Of a stretch of 64,000 bases of DNA, positions 55,548-64,000 are shown one piece after another. Every line of letters begins with the position of its first letter. The stretch's first letter is position 1. The notes under the pieces are model-generated. The model worked only from the letters and a program-made list of their open reading frames with translations, had not been told where the DNA came from and searched no databases. This stretch comes from Gammaproteobacteria bacterium (lineage in GTDB: Bacteria > Pseudomonadota > Gammaproteobacteria > Pseudomonadales > PIVM01). The stretch is taken from assembly GCA_003353945.1 (NCBI GenBank), contig PIVM01000009.1, positions 17,485 through 81,484 on the forward strand, given 5' to 3'. A program made the position numbers and the translations under genes.

Positions 55548-56031
55548 ACGCAGGGCTCAAGGCTATGCGGGCTTTACACTCATTGAGATGCTTGTCGTGC
55601 TGGCCATTATTTCTATTCTGTTGCTCAGTGCTACGCCATCGACAGTGGGTAAATACAATAAGATACATATTCAGGAAAGTGCTGCGCTGGTCAGCGGTTT
55701 TAAAACATACATCGCCCAATACTACGCCTTAAATGAATCTTTCCCTACCGATAACGAACAAGCGGGCATTCCGGCGCCCAATCTGATTACGGGAAATTAT
55801 CTAGCCGCCGTCTATGTAGAAAATGGTGCGCTTCATCTTGAGCTAGGTAACAAAGCCCACGCAACGATTAGCGGGAAAACCCTGACAATCAGACCTGTTT
55901 TTGTGCCAGAATCAACACAAACACCGCTTTCATGGGTTTGTGGATACGACTCTATTCCAGATAATATGGTCAGCCCTGAAGGTAACCAAACCGACGTTAA
56001 TCGCATTGACCTTCCGGTTAACTGTCTATAG
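55528..56031 (+). CDS. Type IV pilin-like protein
   Basis: 167 aa from the ATG at 55,528. It has a short basic leader ending at Gly followed by FTLIEMLVVLAIISILLL, the prepilin peptidase site and N-terminal helix of type IV pilins and pseudopilins, including the Glu at position +5. Two cysteines near the end (VCGYDS and PVNC) could form the D-region loop found in PilA-type major pilins. It overlaps the LRR gene by 20 nt and is separated from the assembly genes pilB/C/D, none of which are seen here. It may be a minor or orphan pilin. Confidence 0.9.
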   Translation: MKKAITKRRAQGYAGFTLIEMLVVLAIISILLLSATPSTVGKYNKIHIQESAALVSGFKTYIAQYYALNESFPTDNEQAGIPAPNLITGNYLAAVYVENGALHLELGNKAHATISGKTLTIRPVFVPESTQTPLSWVCGYDSIPDNMVSPEGNQTDVNRIDLPVNCL

Positions 56032-56047
56032 GGCATCTCTTGCGGGC

Positions 56048-56800
56048 TTAATGAGTAATCCGGCGCATTTTAGATTTGAGGTTTTTAATATCGGACCGGT
56101 ATTTTTTGCTACAATGAAACCAGTCCATTCGCTTAGCCTCGGTTATCCGATTACTTGGATCATACTTTGGTAATGTGCCACAACGAAGCGCCATAGCCTG
56201 CTCTTGTTTTTCTACAATATTCGCCAAACGATCCCGTTCAACAAGCCTTGATTCCGCTACACCAGAATTAGTCTCTTCATTGTTGTTTGCCCAACTAATC
56301 GCGCAGCGCAAATCTCGCATTTTTCCAGCGTCGTTTTGTTTTTCTTCGTTATAGCGTTTATCGCGCTGCGCTTGATAACTTTTAGAGGACTTATACTGGT
56401 TCGCACGATTTTGATATTCTGACTTGTTACGGCTTCTCTCTGCTGTTCGCTCACCCAGTCGATTCAGTTCGCTCTGCCACCGGTCCAAGGATTCTTTAAC
56501 CATTTTTGAATAACGCAGATTGCCGGTAGAGCTGTTACGGTAGCTAAGCTGGTCCTTGTTTGGCAGTTCTATACTTCCACACCTTTGGCCAAAGCCATCA
56601 GAGACTAAACGCGTTGTTCCTCCACCAGAGGCAACATTAACCCCCTCAATGGTGGCATTTTGGTTAATATTGGGTTCAGCTGGCGGGTATTGGGAGTAGG
56701 TGACTTTCCCCGTCTCCTTATCAATTATCTTATAGAGCTTGGCGGCGTAGGCTGAGGAGGCAAAGCCCAATATCATCAAAAATACTAGTATCCTTTTCAT
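56048..56800 (-). CDS. DUF4124-containing exported protein
   Basis: 250 aa from the ATG at 56,800, chosen because it begins a clear signal peptide (MKRILVFLMILGFASSAYA). Directly after it comes the DUF4124 motif (KLYKIIDKETGKVTYSQYPP), found in many gammaproteobacterial envelope proteins of unknown role. The rest is a charged, probably helical or coiled region (residues 90-170) with six or so cysteines spread through the C-terminal half, including RDLRCAISW and WFHCSKKYR. It converges with the pilin gene with a 16-bp gap. Function unknown. Confidence 0.8.
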   Translation of the reverse strand: MKRILVFLMILGFASSAYAAKLYKIIDKETGKVTYSQYPPAEPNINQNATIEGVNVASGGGTTRLVSDGFGQRCGSIELPNKDQLSYRNSSTGNLRYSKMVKESLDRWQSELNRLGERTAERSRNKSEYQNRANQYKSSKSYQAQRDKRYNEEKQNDAGKMRDLRCAISWANNNEETNSGVAESRLVERDRLANIVEKQEQAMALRCGTLPKYDPSNRITEAKRMDWFHCSKKYRSDIKNLKSKMRRITH

Positions 56801-56959
56801 AACGGAAAATATGATCCTAACGACTGATATGTATAGGGTGACTAAATGCACCAATCCAATATGTGAATAAAAGAGTATAGCTTGTGAAGTATAAGTTTGA
56901 GTAGGAAATTTCCCGTAACAACATCAGCGCGGACAAGTTCGAAATGAATGTTAGCAAAG

Positions 56960-57745
56960 TCATTGAGATTTGCTTTTTGTAACAATCGCCGTGGTTTGTT
57001 CAGCTTTTAACTTTTCAATGTAAGTGTTTGCTGCATCAATGTTTTGGCTTGCAGCGTGTTGGAAATACATGTTGGCTGCAGCCAGGTCTTTTTCAACCGC
57101 AAGACCATCAAAATACATAATCCCCAATAACAGGTTTGCTTCTGCTAGATCTGCTTCAGCGGCTTTGACTACCAGGGTAAAAGCTTGGTCAATATCCTTG
57201 CTAACACCTATTCCCTGCAGATACGAATTCGCCATTTCCAGCTGGGCACGAGGATTGCCTTGAGATGCAGACAACTGGAAAAGATCAATCGATTTTGCGG
57301 TGTTTTTGGGGACACCATAACCATTTTTAAACATCATGCCCAAGGCAAATTGAGCTTCTGCATGACCGGCACTGGCTGCGGGTTGATACAGCATTGCAGC
57401 GTGCATGTAATCTTGCTGGATGTCTTTGCCGATTTCATAAAGCTTGCCCAGTTGGTATTGCGCCGCAATGTGATTATTGTCAGCGGCTTTGAAAAACCAT
57501 TTTTCGGCCCTCTTGGCACTGTGCTTGAGTCCTCGTCCGTCTTTGTAAAGCAAGCCTAATTGGTATTGGGCTTCGGCATCGCCAGATTTTGATAAGGACA
57601 GAAAAATTTTTTTGGCCAGTTTGTAGTTGCCAGTATCAAGCGCTTCAAGTGCTTCAAGTGCTTGATTGTGCGTCTCGGCATTGCCGGTAATCGATGTGCA
57701 AAGTAGAAGTATAAATGTGAATAAGAGACGTAACGGCTGTCTCAT
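56960..57745 (-). CDS. Sel1-repeat (tetratricopeptide-like) exported protein
   Basis: 261 aa, ATG preceded by AGGAG at a good distance. Signal peptide of about 23 residues (...LLLCTSITGNA). It is followed by five or six Sel1-like repeats of about 36 residues, each with the A-x-A-Q-x-x-L-G-x-x-Y/F-x-x-G signature (DAEAQYQLGLLYKDGRG; HIAAQYQLGKLYEIGKD; HAEAQFALGMMFKNGYG; NPRAQLEMANSYLQGIG; LAEANLLLGIMYFDGLA). Such proteins act as periplasmic scaffolds or regulators. The partner is not known. A short direct repeat near the start encodes ALEALEAL. Confidence 0.9.
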   Translation of the reverse strand: MRQPLRLLFTFILLLCTSITGNAETHNQALEALEALDTGNYKLAKKIFLSLSKSGDAEAQYQLGLLYKDGRGLKHSAKRAEKWFFKAADNNHIAAQYQLGKLYEIGKDIQQDYMHAAMLYQPAASAGHAEAQFALGMMFKNGYGVPKNTAKSIDLFQLSASQGNPRAQLEMANSYLQGIGVSKDIDQAFTLVVKAAEADLAEANLLLGIMYFDGLAVEKDLAAANMYFQHAASQNIDAANTYIEKLKAEQTTAIVTKSKSQ

Positions 57746-58250
57746 TAAATGGCTCCTAAAATATGTGGCATATAGCGTGATTAAGGTTTATTCCGTTTCC
57801 TATTGCTGTTGAAACGGGTTGATGTTTTGTTACAAAAAAGTCGGCTTATTATAACTAACACCCGTGCTCTTCGTAAAAGACTGTAGTGTATTTTATTAAA
57901 TAGTTAAATCAAAATAATCACATTTACTAAGATAATGGAAATCCACAGGCGCATATATCAAAATGTTATCTTAATCTTATATCTAGCCAAATTGTGTCTA
58001 TAGGGATTGATAAGCGATGGAGATAATAGGTCATGCACAGCATGATATGGTTCTGTCTTGCGCTTACGCATTTTCTTGGCCTCGTCCGCACGCAAGGAAA
58101 ATTAGCAATTTTACCTGGCTGCTGAACTCGGGTACAGACAATTAAGGTAGCGATTTAGTGCTCGTGTAATGAGGAGGTGTTCGCTGATTTTGCAAGTTTT
58201 AGGCGCTAAAACCGAGTAATAATGGAGTGCTAATGTAACCATAACTTTCA
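57746..58250. other. 505-bp stretch without a supported gene
   Basis: It lies between the Sel1-repeat gene start and the stop of the MerR-type gene. A 63-codon open frame on the minus strand at 58,302-58,111 has no start signal or recognisable protein features. I see no clear promoter, terminator or repeat. Confidence 0.5.
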
Positions 58251-58658
58251 CTATAACAACATCGACTCTCCCTCGGTTGTCAGTCGATTTAGTATTTCGC
58301 AATTCTTCACAATATTACTCTGACAGGACTGGGCCAAAGTGCTCAGTGTTTTTTCAAGCAAAGTTAATTCGTCCATGGTTTTTCTTACTTTATCCAGCTG
58401 CTCATTAATTATTTGATCGACCTCGTTGCAAGGCGCGCCTTTATCCATCTGCACCAAAACCAGTTTTTTAACATGTTCCACAGAAATTTGGAGCGATCGA
58501 CAGCGCCTGATAAACACCAAACAGTCGATATCAGCTTGATCGTAGTCACGGTAGCCGTTGCTGTCGCGAGAGGCCTGAGGAATCAAGCCGATCTCTTCAT
58601 AGTATCGAATGGTTTTGCTAGGAACGCCTGATCGTTTGGCGAGTTGGCTAATTTTCAT
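58251..58658 (-). CDS. MerR-family divalent-metal sensor (CadR/ZntR-like)
   Basis: 135 aa. The N-terminal winged helix starts MKISQLAKRSGVPSKTIRYYEEIGLI, the standard MerR DNA-binding domain, followed by a dimerisation helix and a short metal loop. Cysteines sit at 77, 112 and 120. Cys77 is the position that is Cys in divalent-ion sensors (CadR, ZntR, PbrR) and Ser in the Cu(I) sensor CueR. The 112/120 spacing equals that of CueR, so the exact metal is open, but a divalent ion (Cd, Zn, Pb) is favoured. It is transcribed divergently from the cation transporter, with a perfect MerR-type operator between them. Confidence 0.93.
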   Translation of the reverse strand: MKISQLAKRSGVPSKTIRYYEEIGLIPQASRDSNGYRDYDQADIDCLVFIRRCRSLQISVEHVKKLVLVQMDKGAPCNEVDQIINEQLDKVRKTMDELTLLEKTLSTLAQSCQSNIVKNCEILNRLTTEGESMLL

Positions 58659-58663
58659 TTCAC

Positions 58664-58694
58664 TTGACCTTCCAGTAACTGGAAGGTTTATTCT
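58664..58694 (+). promoter_or_regulatory. MerR-type promoter/operator, 19-bp spacer with 21-bp perfect dyad
   Basis: -35 TTGACC (58,664-58,669) and -10 TATTCT (58,689-58,694) are 19 bp apart, the overlong spacer typical of MerR-activated promoters. Between and across them lies ACCTTCCAGT-A-ACTGGAAGGT (58,667-58,687), a perfect 10+10 dyad. It faces the cation transporter gene. Confidence 0.92.
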
Positions 58695-58736
58695 AGCGTT
58701 ATTCGGTGTTCTGTTTCAATGATCAATGGAAATGCT

Positions 58737-59369
58737 ATGTCAGACTGCTGCGTTAGCGAGGCTCGTAATGCGCGAGAACGAAAACTACTCTGGGTGGTAT
58801 TAATCTTAAATGGACTTATGTTTATTGTGGAATTTATCGCTGGATGGTTGGCTGATTCCAGTGGTTTATTAGCGGATTCCCTTGACATGCTGGCCGATGC
58901 GATGGTTTATTCGTTGAGTTTGTATGCCGTAGGGCACTCAATGAACCGCAAGGCACGCGCGGCCATGCTTAATGGTAGCTTGCAATTGATACTGGGCTGC
59001 CTGGTGTTACTGGATGTTGGGCGTCGTATTTGGCTGGACAGCACGCCGCAGCCTGAAATGATGACGACAATAGCGCTGTTGGCTTTGATGGTGAATATGA
59101 CGTGTTTTGCGTTATTATTTCAGTTTCGGCAAGGGGATATTAATTTAAGAGCCAGCTGGATTTGTTCTCGCAATGACGTACTGGCGAATGCTGGAGTGCT
59201 AGCTGCAGCCAGCTTGGTCACATGGCTGGAGTCCCCGTGGCCTGATTGGCTTATTGGTGCTGCGATTGCAGGGGTAGTGATCCATTCTGCCCTGTTGATT
59301 ATTCGCGATGCCAATCTCTCGCTGCGTTTTGGTGAGTCCGCCGCAAATTGTTGTCAAAGAAAAGAGTAA
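58737..59369 (+). CDS. Short cation diffusion facilitator (CDF) family transporter
   Basis: 210 aa from the ATG at 58,737 (GGA eight bases upstream; another ATG lies at 58,719). About six transmembrane segments. It has the CDF core but not the usual C-terminal cytoplasmic domain, so it is shorter than the typical 300-aa member. In TM2 the metal site reads D50-x3-D54 (DSLDMLAD) where most CDFs have HxxxD; in TM5 it reads CxxxD (ICSRNDVLAN). Cys pairs occur at both ends (MSDCC and NCC). These ligands suit soft divalent metals. The gene is driven by the MerR-type operator directly upstream, so metal-induced efflux is well supported. Confidence 0.88.
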   Translation: MSDCCVSEARNARERKLLWVVLILNGLMFIVEFIAGWLADSSGLLADSLDMLADAMVYSLSLYAVGHSMNRKARAAMLNGSLQLILGCLVLLDVGRRIWLDSTPQPEMMTTIALLALMVNMTCFALLFQFRQGDINLRASWICSRNDVLANAGVLAAASLVTWLESPWPDWLIGAAIAGVVIHSALLIIRDANLSLRFGESAANCCQRKE

Positions 59370-59782
59370 ATTGCTCGCTCGCTATTCACTGACAACAGGT
59401 TTATTGGTAGCGTGATTTTTTTCTTGTTCTTTTTGCCTGCTCAGCAACTACGGCTGCCTATCATTTGTCAATGAGTAAAAAACGGACAAAACCTGCCGAA
59501 CGGAATTGTCCACCAGAATTGTCCCGCTGCGGCCTGGCATCCCTGATTGCTATCTTGCGTATCCCGTTAGCAAGAAAACATACCCGCATTTTCTCTGGTA
59601 AGCATCACTCCCATTCATCAGTCACAATATCGCAGTGATGTAATCAGGTATTGGGCTGGCAACGTGCTTAATGAATCAGTTAGCTCGATCAAGTCAACTT
59701 GCAAACAGTTGGCGCTGGACAGGCGAGAAATGCTGTGATAGCGTTAATACGAATGATAATGATTCGCAATAAAGACAAATAA
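59370..59782. other. 413-bp region upstream of feoA
   Basis: No coding region is supported. The last 40 bp hold a Fur-box-like sequence (listed separately). The remainder shows no clear terminator for the transporter gene. Confidence 0.5.
59748..59770 (+). promoter_or_regulatory. Fur-box-like site upstream of feoAB
   Basis: The core gaatgataatgattcgc fits the Fur hexamer pattern (GATAAT and AATGAT repeats, ATT half-site on the other side) just 13 bp before the feoA start. Fur repression of feo operons is established in many gammaproteobacteria. Confidence 0.75.
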
Positions 59783-60076
59783 ATGGAATTCGATATGAAA
59801 GAACACACGACTGAAGATTTGCGGCCCCATGGGCTTGGCAAGGGGCAGACACTGGACCAACTGAATAGTCGCCAAAAAGGGCGTGTTGTCAGTGTTGACA
59901 GCGAAACGTTTGAGGCGCAAAGCCGACTGCTGACGCTGGGTTTGTACCCTGGTGTGAGTGTTGAGGTTTTACGCCGAGCTCCGTTGGGAGATCCACTACA
60001 AGTACGCTCAGGCTCAACATTGTTGAGTATTCGCCTGCATGAGGCGCAACGGATAGACGTGGAGGTGACCTCGTGA
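59783..60076 (+). CDS. feoA: FeoA, ferrous iron transport accessory protein
   Basis: 97 aa SH3-like protein. It has an N-terminal extension of about 25 residues (an internal ATG at 59,795 is an alternative start), then the FeoA core with RLLTLGLYPGVSVEVLRRAPLGDPLQV and a closing LRLHEA-like strand (SIRLHEAQRIDVEV). FeoA acts in the cytoplasm with FeoB. Its stop overlaps the GTG of feoB by 4 nt, so the two are translationally coupled. A Fur-box-like site lies just upstream. Confidence 0.95.
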   Translation: MEFDMKEHTTEDLRPHGLGKGQTLDQLNSRQKGRVVSVDSETFEAQSRLLTLGLYPGVSVEVLRRAPLGDPLQVRSGSTLLSIRLHEAQRIDVEVTS

Positions 60077-62208
60077 GTAAACCAATCATAGCGCTGATCG
60101 GTAATCCCAATAGCGGTAAGACAACGCTTTTCAACAATTTGACTGGCGCACATCAGAAAGTAGGAAATTGGCCAGGTGTCACCGTTGAAAAGAAATCCGG
60201 GCGAATTGTGCTGGGAGATGATTACGCTCATCTGGTCGATCTACCCGGTATTTACTCACTGGAGCAGGATTACCAGGGAATGGATGAGAAGATTGCGCGT
60301 TCTTTTCTGGAGAACGAGCCAGTTGATTTGATCATCAATATTGTTGACACCAGTAATCTTCATCGCAACCTGGTGTTAACCGAGCAGCTGCGTGAGCTCA
60401 AAAAGCCGATGATTGTTGTGCTCAATATGCAGGATGTTGCCGCGCAACAAGGCATAAAGGTAGACGCGCAGGTCATTGAAAATCGTTTAGGGATTCCCGT
60501 AGTCAATACCGTGGCTTCTGAGAAAAAAGGAATGGGACATTTACAGGAGCATCTGCTGCAACAGCTCGATCCTGACAGTCAACTGCTGGCCTCAAGTGAG
60601 ACTGATGGCCTGTCAATTGCTGCGGGTAGTGCCAAAATACTTCACCGCTATGATCAGGTTGAAAAGCTGACTCAGGGAACGGTGGTTACTGATGAGGGAT
60701 TGGTTCCTATCACCGAGAAAATTGATCGATGGGTTCTCAACAGGTGGCTAGGTATCCCCATCTTCTTACTGCTGATGTATCTGCTGTTCACAGTAGCCAT
60801 TAACGTTGGCGCAATCTTTATCGACTTTTTTGATATTCTATTTAACGCGGTGCTGGTTGAAGGCGCGACCTGGCTGCTGCAACAGATACATACACCGGAG
60901 CTGCTGATTACTTTGCTGGCCAATGGCGTGGGTGGCGGCATTACCCTGGTTTCAACCTTTATTCCGGTGATCGGTTTTCTCTATCTTGGACTGTCCTTGC
61001 TTGAGGATTCTGGCTATATGTCTCGGGCCGCTTTCGTCGTCGATCGGCTGATGGCGAAGCTGGGATTACCCGGAAACGCCTTTGTGCCATTGATTGTCGG
61101 CTTCGGATGCAATGTACCTTCAGTGATGGCGGCAAGAAGCCTTGGGCGAGAAAGTGACCGCCTGATGACGATTGCGATGGCGCCGTTCATGTCCTGTGGT
61201 GCGAGGTTAACGGTCTATGCACTCTTTGCTTCGGCCTTTTTTCCTCAGCAAGGTCAAAATGTTGTTTTTGGTCTTTATCTGCTCGGTATCGGGATGGCGG
61301 TTCTAACCGGGTATATCTTCCGAAAGCAACTCTTTCCTCAAGCAATTACACCTTCTTTCCAGGAAATGCCGGCCTACCATAAACCACTGTTACGTAATAT
61401 TTTGTTTACGACCTGGTTCCGTTTGCGCGGTTTTGTGCTCAAAGCCGGTAAGGCAATTGTTGCCGTGGTCGTGGTGCTTAGTTTTCTCAACTCCTTTGGA
61501 ACCGATGGCAGTTATGGTAATGAGGACTCGAAGAATTCTGTACTCAGTGTGATTGGAAAAAGCATTACCCCTGCCTTTGCGCCCATTGGTGTTGCTGAAG
61601 ATAATTGGCCTGCGACCGTTGGATTGTTTACGGGTATGTTTGCCAAAGAAGCCGTGGTGGGAACACTGGATGCTCTCTACGCAGAAACAGAAGCAGCAGA
61701 AAAGCAGGGCGGCGCTCCGGATTTGATCGCTGCAACGGGAGAAGCGTTTGCATCCATTGGCGTGGCGGCTGCCGATTTGAGTTCGACCTTAACAGATCCA
61801 TTAGGTATTGATATTGGCGATGTTAGTGATCAGTCTGCGGTAGCAGAAGAACAAGACGTGGAGCTGGCAACACTGAGCAATATGGCTGCATTGTTTGGCA
61901 CACCCTTAGCTGCATTTACTTACCTGGTCTTTATTCTGCTTTATGCGCCCTGTGTCGCGGTGGTTGGCGCAATGGTTCGAGAAGCCGGGTGGGGTTGGGC
62001 TGGCTTGGTCTTTGCCTGGGCAACGACTTTAGCCTACTATGTATCATCCTTAATTTATCAAATTGGGACGTTCACCGAGCACGCTCAGTTTTCAACAGTG
62101 TTTATTCTTTGTGCGACGGCGTTAATGGCCTTATTTATAGTCAGTTTAAAAAAGCTGGGGTCAACGGCGGTTCAAAAAAATCTTATCCCCGTTGTTCAGG
62201 TGTCTTAG
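60073..62208 (+). CDS. feoB: FeoB, ferrous iron transporter with G-protein domain
   Basis: 711 aa with a GTG start. The N-terminal GTPase domain has G1 GNPNSGKTT (residues 10-18), G3 DLPGIYSL and G4 NMQD. A linker is followed by the membrane domain with two gate repeats (LLEDSGYMSRAAFVVDRLM, GFGCNVPSVMAARSL, MTIAMAPFMSCGARLTVY; and MFAKEAVVGTL with LYAPCVAVVGAM). It imports Fe(II) across the inner membrane. No feoC-like gene follows within 400 bp. The length is at the short end for the family. A palindromic terminator candidate follows the stop. Confidence 0.97.
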   Translation: MSKPIIALIGNPNSGKTTLFNNLTGAHQKVGNWPGVTVEKKSGRIVLGDDYAHLVDLPGIYSLEQDYQGMDEKIARSFLENEPVDLIINIVDTSNLHRNLVLTEQLRELKKPMIVVLNMQDVAAQQGIKVDAQVIENRLGIPVVNTVASEKKGMGHLQEHLLQQLDPDSQLLASSETDGLSIAAGSAKILHRYDQVEKLTQGTVVTDEGLVPITEKIDRWVLNRWLGIPIFLLLMYLLFTVAINVGAIFIDFFDILFNAVLVEGATWLLQQIHTPELLITLLANGVGGGITLVSTFIPVIGFLYLGLSLLEDSGYMSRAAFVVDRLMAKLGLPGNAFVPLIVGFGCNVPSVMAARSLGRESDRLMTIAMAPFMSCGARLTVYALFASAFFPQQGQNVVFGLYLLGIGMAVLTGYIFRKQLFPQAITPSFQEMPAYHKPLLRNILFTTWFRLRGFVLKAGKAIVAVVVVLSFLNSFGTDGSYGNEDSKNSVLSVIGKSITPAFAPIGVAEDNWPATVGLFTGMFAKEAVVGTLDALYAETEAAEKQGGAPDLIAATGEAFASIGVAAADLSSTLTDPLGIDIGDVSDQSAVAEEQDVELATLSNMAALFGTPLAAFTYLVFILLYAPCVAVVGAMVREAGWGWAGLVFAWATTLAYYVSSLIYQIGTFTEHAQFSTVFILCATALMALFIVSLKKLGSTAVQKNLIPVVQVS

Positions 62209-62230
62209 GGCGTGCAGAAAATACCAGCCG

Positions 62231-62252
62231 GGCGGATCATCAATGATCCGCC
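62231..62252 (+). terminator. Hairpin downstream of feoB
   Basis: ggcggatc and gatccgcc pair over a 6-nt loop (extendable to 10 bp with a 2-nt loop) 23 bp after the feoB stop. The stem is strong and GC-rich but no T-run follows, so it may be a weak or Rho-assisted terminator or an mRNA-stabilising 3' end. Confidence 0.55.
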
Positions 62253-62375
62253 GTCTCTCGCGAGCGTGCAACGAAAATTACTTAGTAATTAGATCCTGGG
62301 TTGAATAAGAAATAATATGCGGTAGGACGGCGCAACTCGCTGTTCGCCAATAGCAGTCACGGCGTGTTTAAATCA

Positions 62376-62407
62376 GGTGAATCCATTGTTAATTCACCAG
62401 CATTTTT
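62376..62407 (+). terminator. Second terminator-like hairpin with T5 run
   Basis: ggtgaat and attcacc form a perfect 7-bp stem with a 9-nt loop, followed four bases later by ttttt. This is compatible with an intrinsic terminator, though the stem is short. Confidence 0.4.
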
Positions 62408-62616
62408 GACGGATAGTTAGAATGCAGGTCTAGGATTAAATTGCCTATTCGGCCTTACTGTATCGCTTACAAAACGGTAATATAGATAGTGATGTCTCGC
62501 GTATTAGCAGATATTGGCGTAATGCTGGTTTTGCTGTTATGTAATCCTGAATAACAAAAAAAACGGTGACCAAGAATTGAAAAGTTTACTGATAATTATG
62601 GTGAGTTTTAGCTTGT

Positions 62617-63795
62617 ATGACTGATATTGATAAAATACGAGTCAATGGTCGGGATATTCAGGTTGGTCAGCCTTTGGCTCGATCTGTGTATAGCAGGTCA
62701 GGAGAGCTGTTACTGAAGAAAGGAAGGGCGATTACTACGTCTCGTCAAAAAGATGTTTTGATGCAATCAGGTTATTTCCTTAATTCTGACATTGAAAGTG
62801 AAGCTCTTTTTAGACAATCAGTTATGTCAATAGACGATCTAAACCATGTCGATGATAACGATGTTTTTGATGTTAAAAATGGCTGGATCGAAGAGTTATA
62901 TGATGTATTCAATCTTATACATCATAGCGAGGTTGTTAATTTTAGGTACCGGATACTGAAACTCGCTGTTGAAATGCAGTGTTATATCGAAAATCATCAT
63001 GACGCTCTGCTAGCGGCTTTTCAAATGGATCATGAAAACCATTATGGCTTGGTGCATGCGTTATTTTCTGCGACTACCTGCGAAATGATTGCAAAAAGCG
63101 TTGGCCTAACTCAAATTGAGCGTTTGGGCATTATTGCGGGGGCATTAACGCACGATATCGGTATTGTTGAAATGCAGGATAAATTGCATCTACAAGAGAC
63201 ATCACTCAGTGATGAGCAATGGAAGCTCGTAAGAGGGCACCCTAAGAAAAGTTACGATACTTTACTGGAGTTAGAGGTAGATGATCCTGTCTGGTTGAAT
63301 ATTGCACATCATCATCATGAACGTCTTGATGGTAGTGGTTACCCAGAAGGCTTAAAAGGTGATCAGCTATCGATTGCTGTAAGAATTATGTGTATTGCTG
63401 ATATGTATACGGCAATAATAAGACCCACTGTTTTTCGTAGCGAAAAATCAGGTAAAAAAGCGCTAACGATCTTATATAAAGAGCGAGGAACGTGCTTAGA
63501 TGCCGAGTTAATTGATTTGTTTATAAAGGAAATCGGTATTTTCCCCCTTGGTTCCCTGGTTCGTTTACAGAGTAATGAGGTTGCCGTGGTAGTCAAACGC
63601 GGAAAGACTAGATCAAAACCCATTGTGCTTGCGGTGCTGGATGTTAATGGAAAAGCCTACCCGGAAGCCATATTAAGAAACAGTGAGGTTGATGAATTTA
63701 AAATAATTGGTGAAATGTCTCTGGTTAAAAACAGGTTGATTTATAATCGCATTGAGGAAGCTGTTTCAAATGCCAAATCTCATTTAATTAATTAG
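62617..63795 (+). CDS. HD-GYP domain protein, putative cyclic-di-GMP phosphodiesterase
   Basis: 392 aa. The N-terminal 120 residues resemble the DUF3391-type segment often found before HD-GYP (VGQPLARSVYSRSGELLLKKG). The HD-GYP core has the HD pair in ALTHDIGIVEM, the HHHHERLDGSGYPEGLKG block with an intact GYP, and RIMCIADMYTAI. All key metal and GYP residues seem present, so hydrolysis of c-di-GMP is likely. No signal peptide or transmembrane helix is seen. It stands alone, without a neighbouring diguanylate cyclase in view, and the window ends about 200 bp after it. Confidence 0.9.
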   Translation: MTDIDKIRVNGRDIQVGQPLARSVYSRSGELLLKKGRAITTSRQKDVLMQSGYFLNSDIESEALFRQSVMSIDDLNHVDDNDVFDVKNGWIEELYDVFNLIHHSEVVNFRYRILKLAVEMQCYIENHHDALLAAFQMDHENHYGLVHALFSATTCEMIAKSVGLTQIERLGIIAGALTHDIGIVEMQDKLHLQETSLSDEQWKLVRGHPKKSYDTLLELEVDDPVWLNIAHHHHERLDGSGYPEGLKGDQLSIAVRIMCIADMYTAIIRPTVFRSEKSGKKALTILYKERGTCLDAELIDLFIKEIGIFPLGSLVRLQSNEVAVVVKRGKTRSKPIVLAVLDVNGKAYPEAILRNSEVDEFKIIGEMSLVKNRLIYNRIEEAVSNAKSHLIN

Positions 63796-64000
63796 TATGT
63801 CATTCAGTATTATTTTTCGTGTTGATTTCTTTTGCATTAAACGCAGATGGTTCAGTAAAAATATTGCTAACAGTTCCCTAGATCCCACATTCCGCGCTTC
63901 GTAGGCAAGAGTTTTCCGATTTTTCGCGGATTAAAAAAAATCATTCGTAAAGCGCTAACGGTACATTTAACAGGTTCAGTACCTGAGTCTGAATATTGTT

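Larger units (their letters stand above)
62209..62616. other. 408-bp region between feoB and the HD-GYP gene
   Basis: No coding region is supported. It contains two terminator-like inverted repeats, listed separately, and otherwise AT-rich sequence that should hold the promoter of the HD-GYP gene. Confidence 0.5.

Noticed and set aside
58111-58302. 63-codon minus-strand open frame downstream of the MerR-type gene
   Set aside because: No ribosome-binding site, no recognisable motif, and it overlaps the 3' end of the MerR-type gene in another frame.

Overview
The window looks like a chromosomal stretch of a Gram-negative gammaproteobacterium. The reasons are the FeoAB pair behind a Fur-box-like site, a class III (FTLIE-type) pilin, a TolC-type outer-membrane channel, DUF4124 and Sel1-repeat envelope proteins and an HD-GYP signalling protein. 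Base composition is moderate. A marine Cellvibrionales-like host is a guess from gene content only. No rRNA, tRNA, CRISPR array or intact insertion sequence was seen.

About 80% of the window is one non-ribosomal peptide synthetase (NRPS) locus. On the minus strand five NRPS genes run from 39,485 down past position 1: a one-module subunit (39,485-36,126), three two-module subunits (36,129-28,132; 25,947-19,201; 19,204-12,521) and a giant subunit (12,524 to beyond the left edge) with three complete modules visible plus the start of a fourth. Three of the four NRPS-NRPS junctions are 4-nt ATGA overlaps; the fourth is interrupted by a secreted CapA-type metallophosphatase-like gene (27,950-26,466). 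Reading adenylation pocket residues by eye gives a colinear order X - Thr - X - Thr - Thr - Ile/Val-like - X - X - Gly - X - (continues), where X is one recurring pocket, DLKNLGMDIK or a close variant, that I cannot assign. N-terminal TubC-type beta-hairpin docking domains and short acidic C-terminal tails ending in EE plus a hydrophobic residue support this order and make 39,485-36,126 the likely first subunit.

A sixth NRPS gene (44,020-52,107, plus strand) is predicted to be Ser-Thr. It is separated from the main operon by a TolC-like gene, an AraC-type regulator and the remnant of an acyl-CoA dehydrogenase gene. Downstream, convergent to it, lie an APH-fold phosphotransferase and a tyrosine-phosphatase-type phosphatase. 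No thioesterase, epimerisation domain, MbtH protein or tailoring oxygenase is visible; the operon continues beyond the left edge.

The most unusual signal is a recurring tandem of two condensation-superfamily domains in a single module (C-C*-A-T), present four times. Each second domain (C*) carries NHxxxDG instead of HHxxxDG, and each preceding C domain carries a QVGF/QTGF motif where ordinary C domains of this locus have QVMF-like sequence. I know of no standard module type with this arrangement.

The right-hand 10 kb holds ordinary accessory and housekeeping genes: an LRR/pilin overlapping pair, a DUF4124 protein, a Sel1-repeat lipo/periplasmic-type protein, a MerR-type metal sensor divergent from a short cation diffusion facilitator with a textbook 19-bp-spacer operator, feoAB, and an HD-GYP protein.
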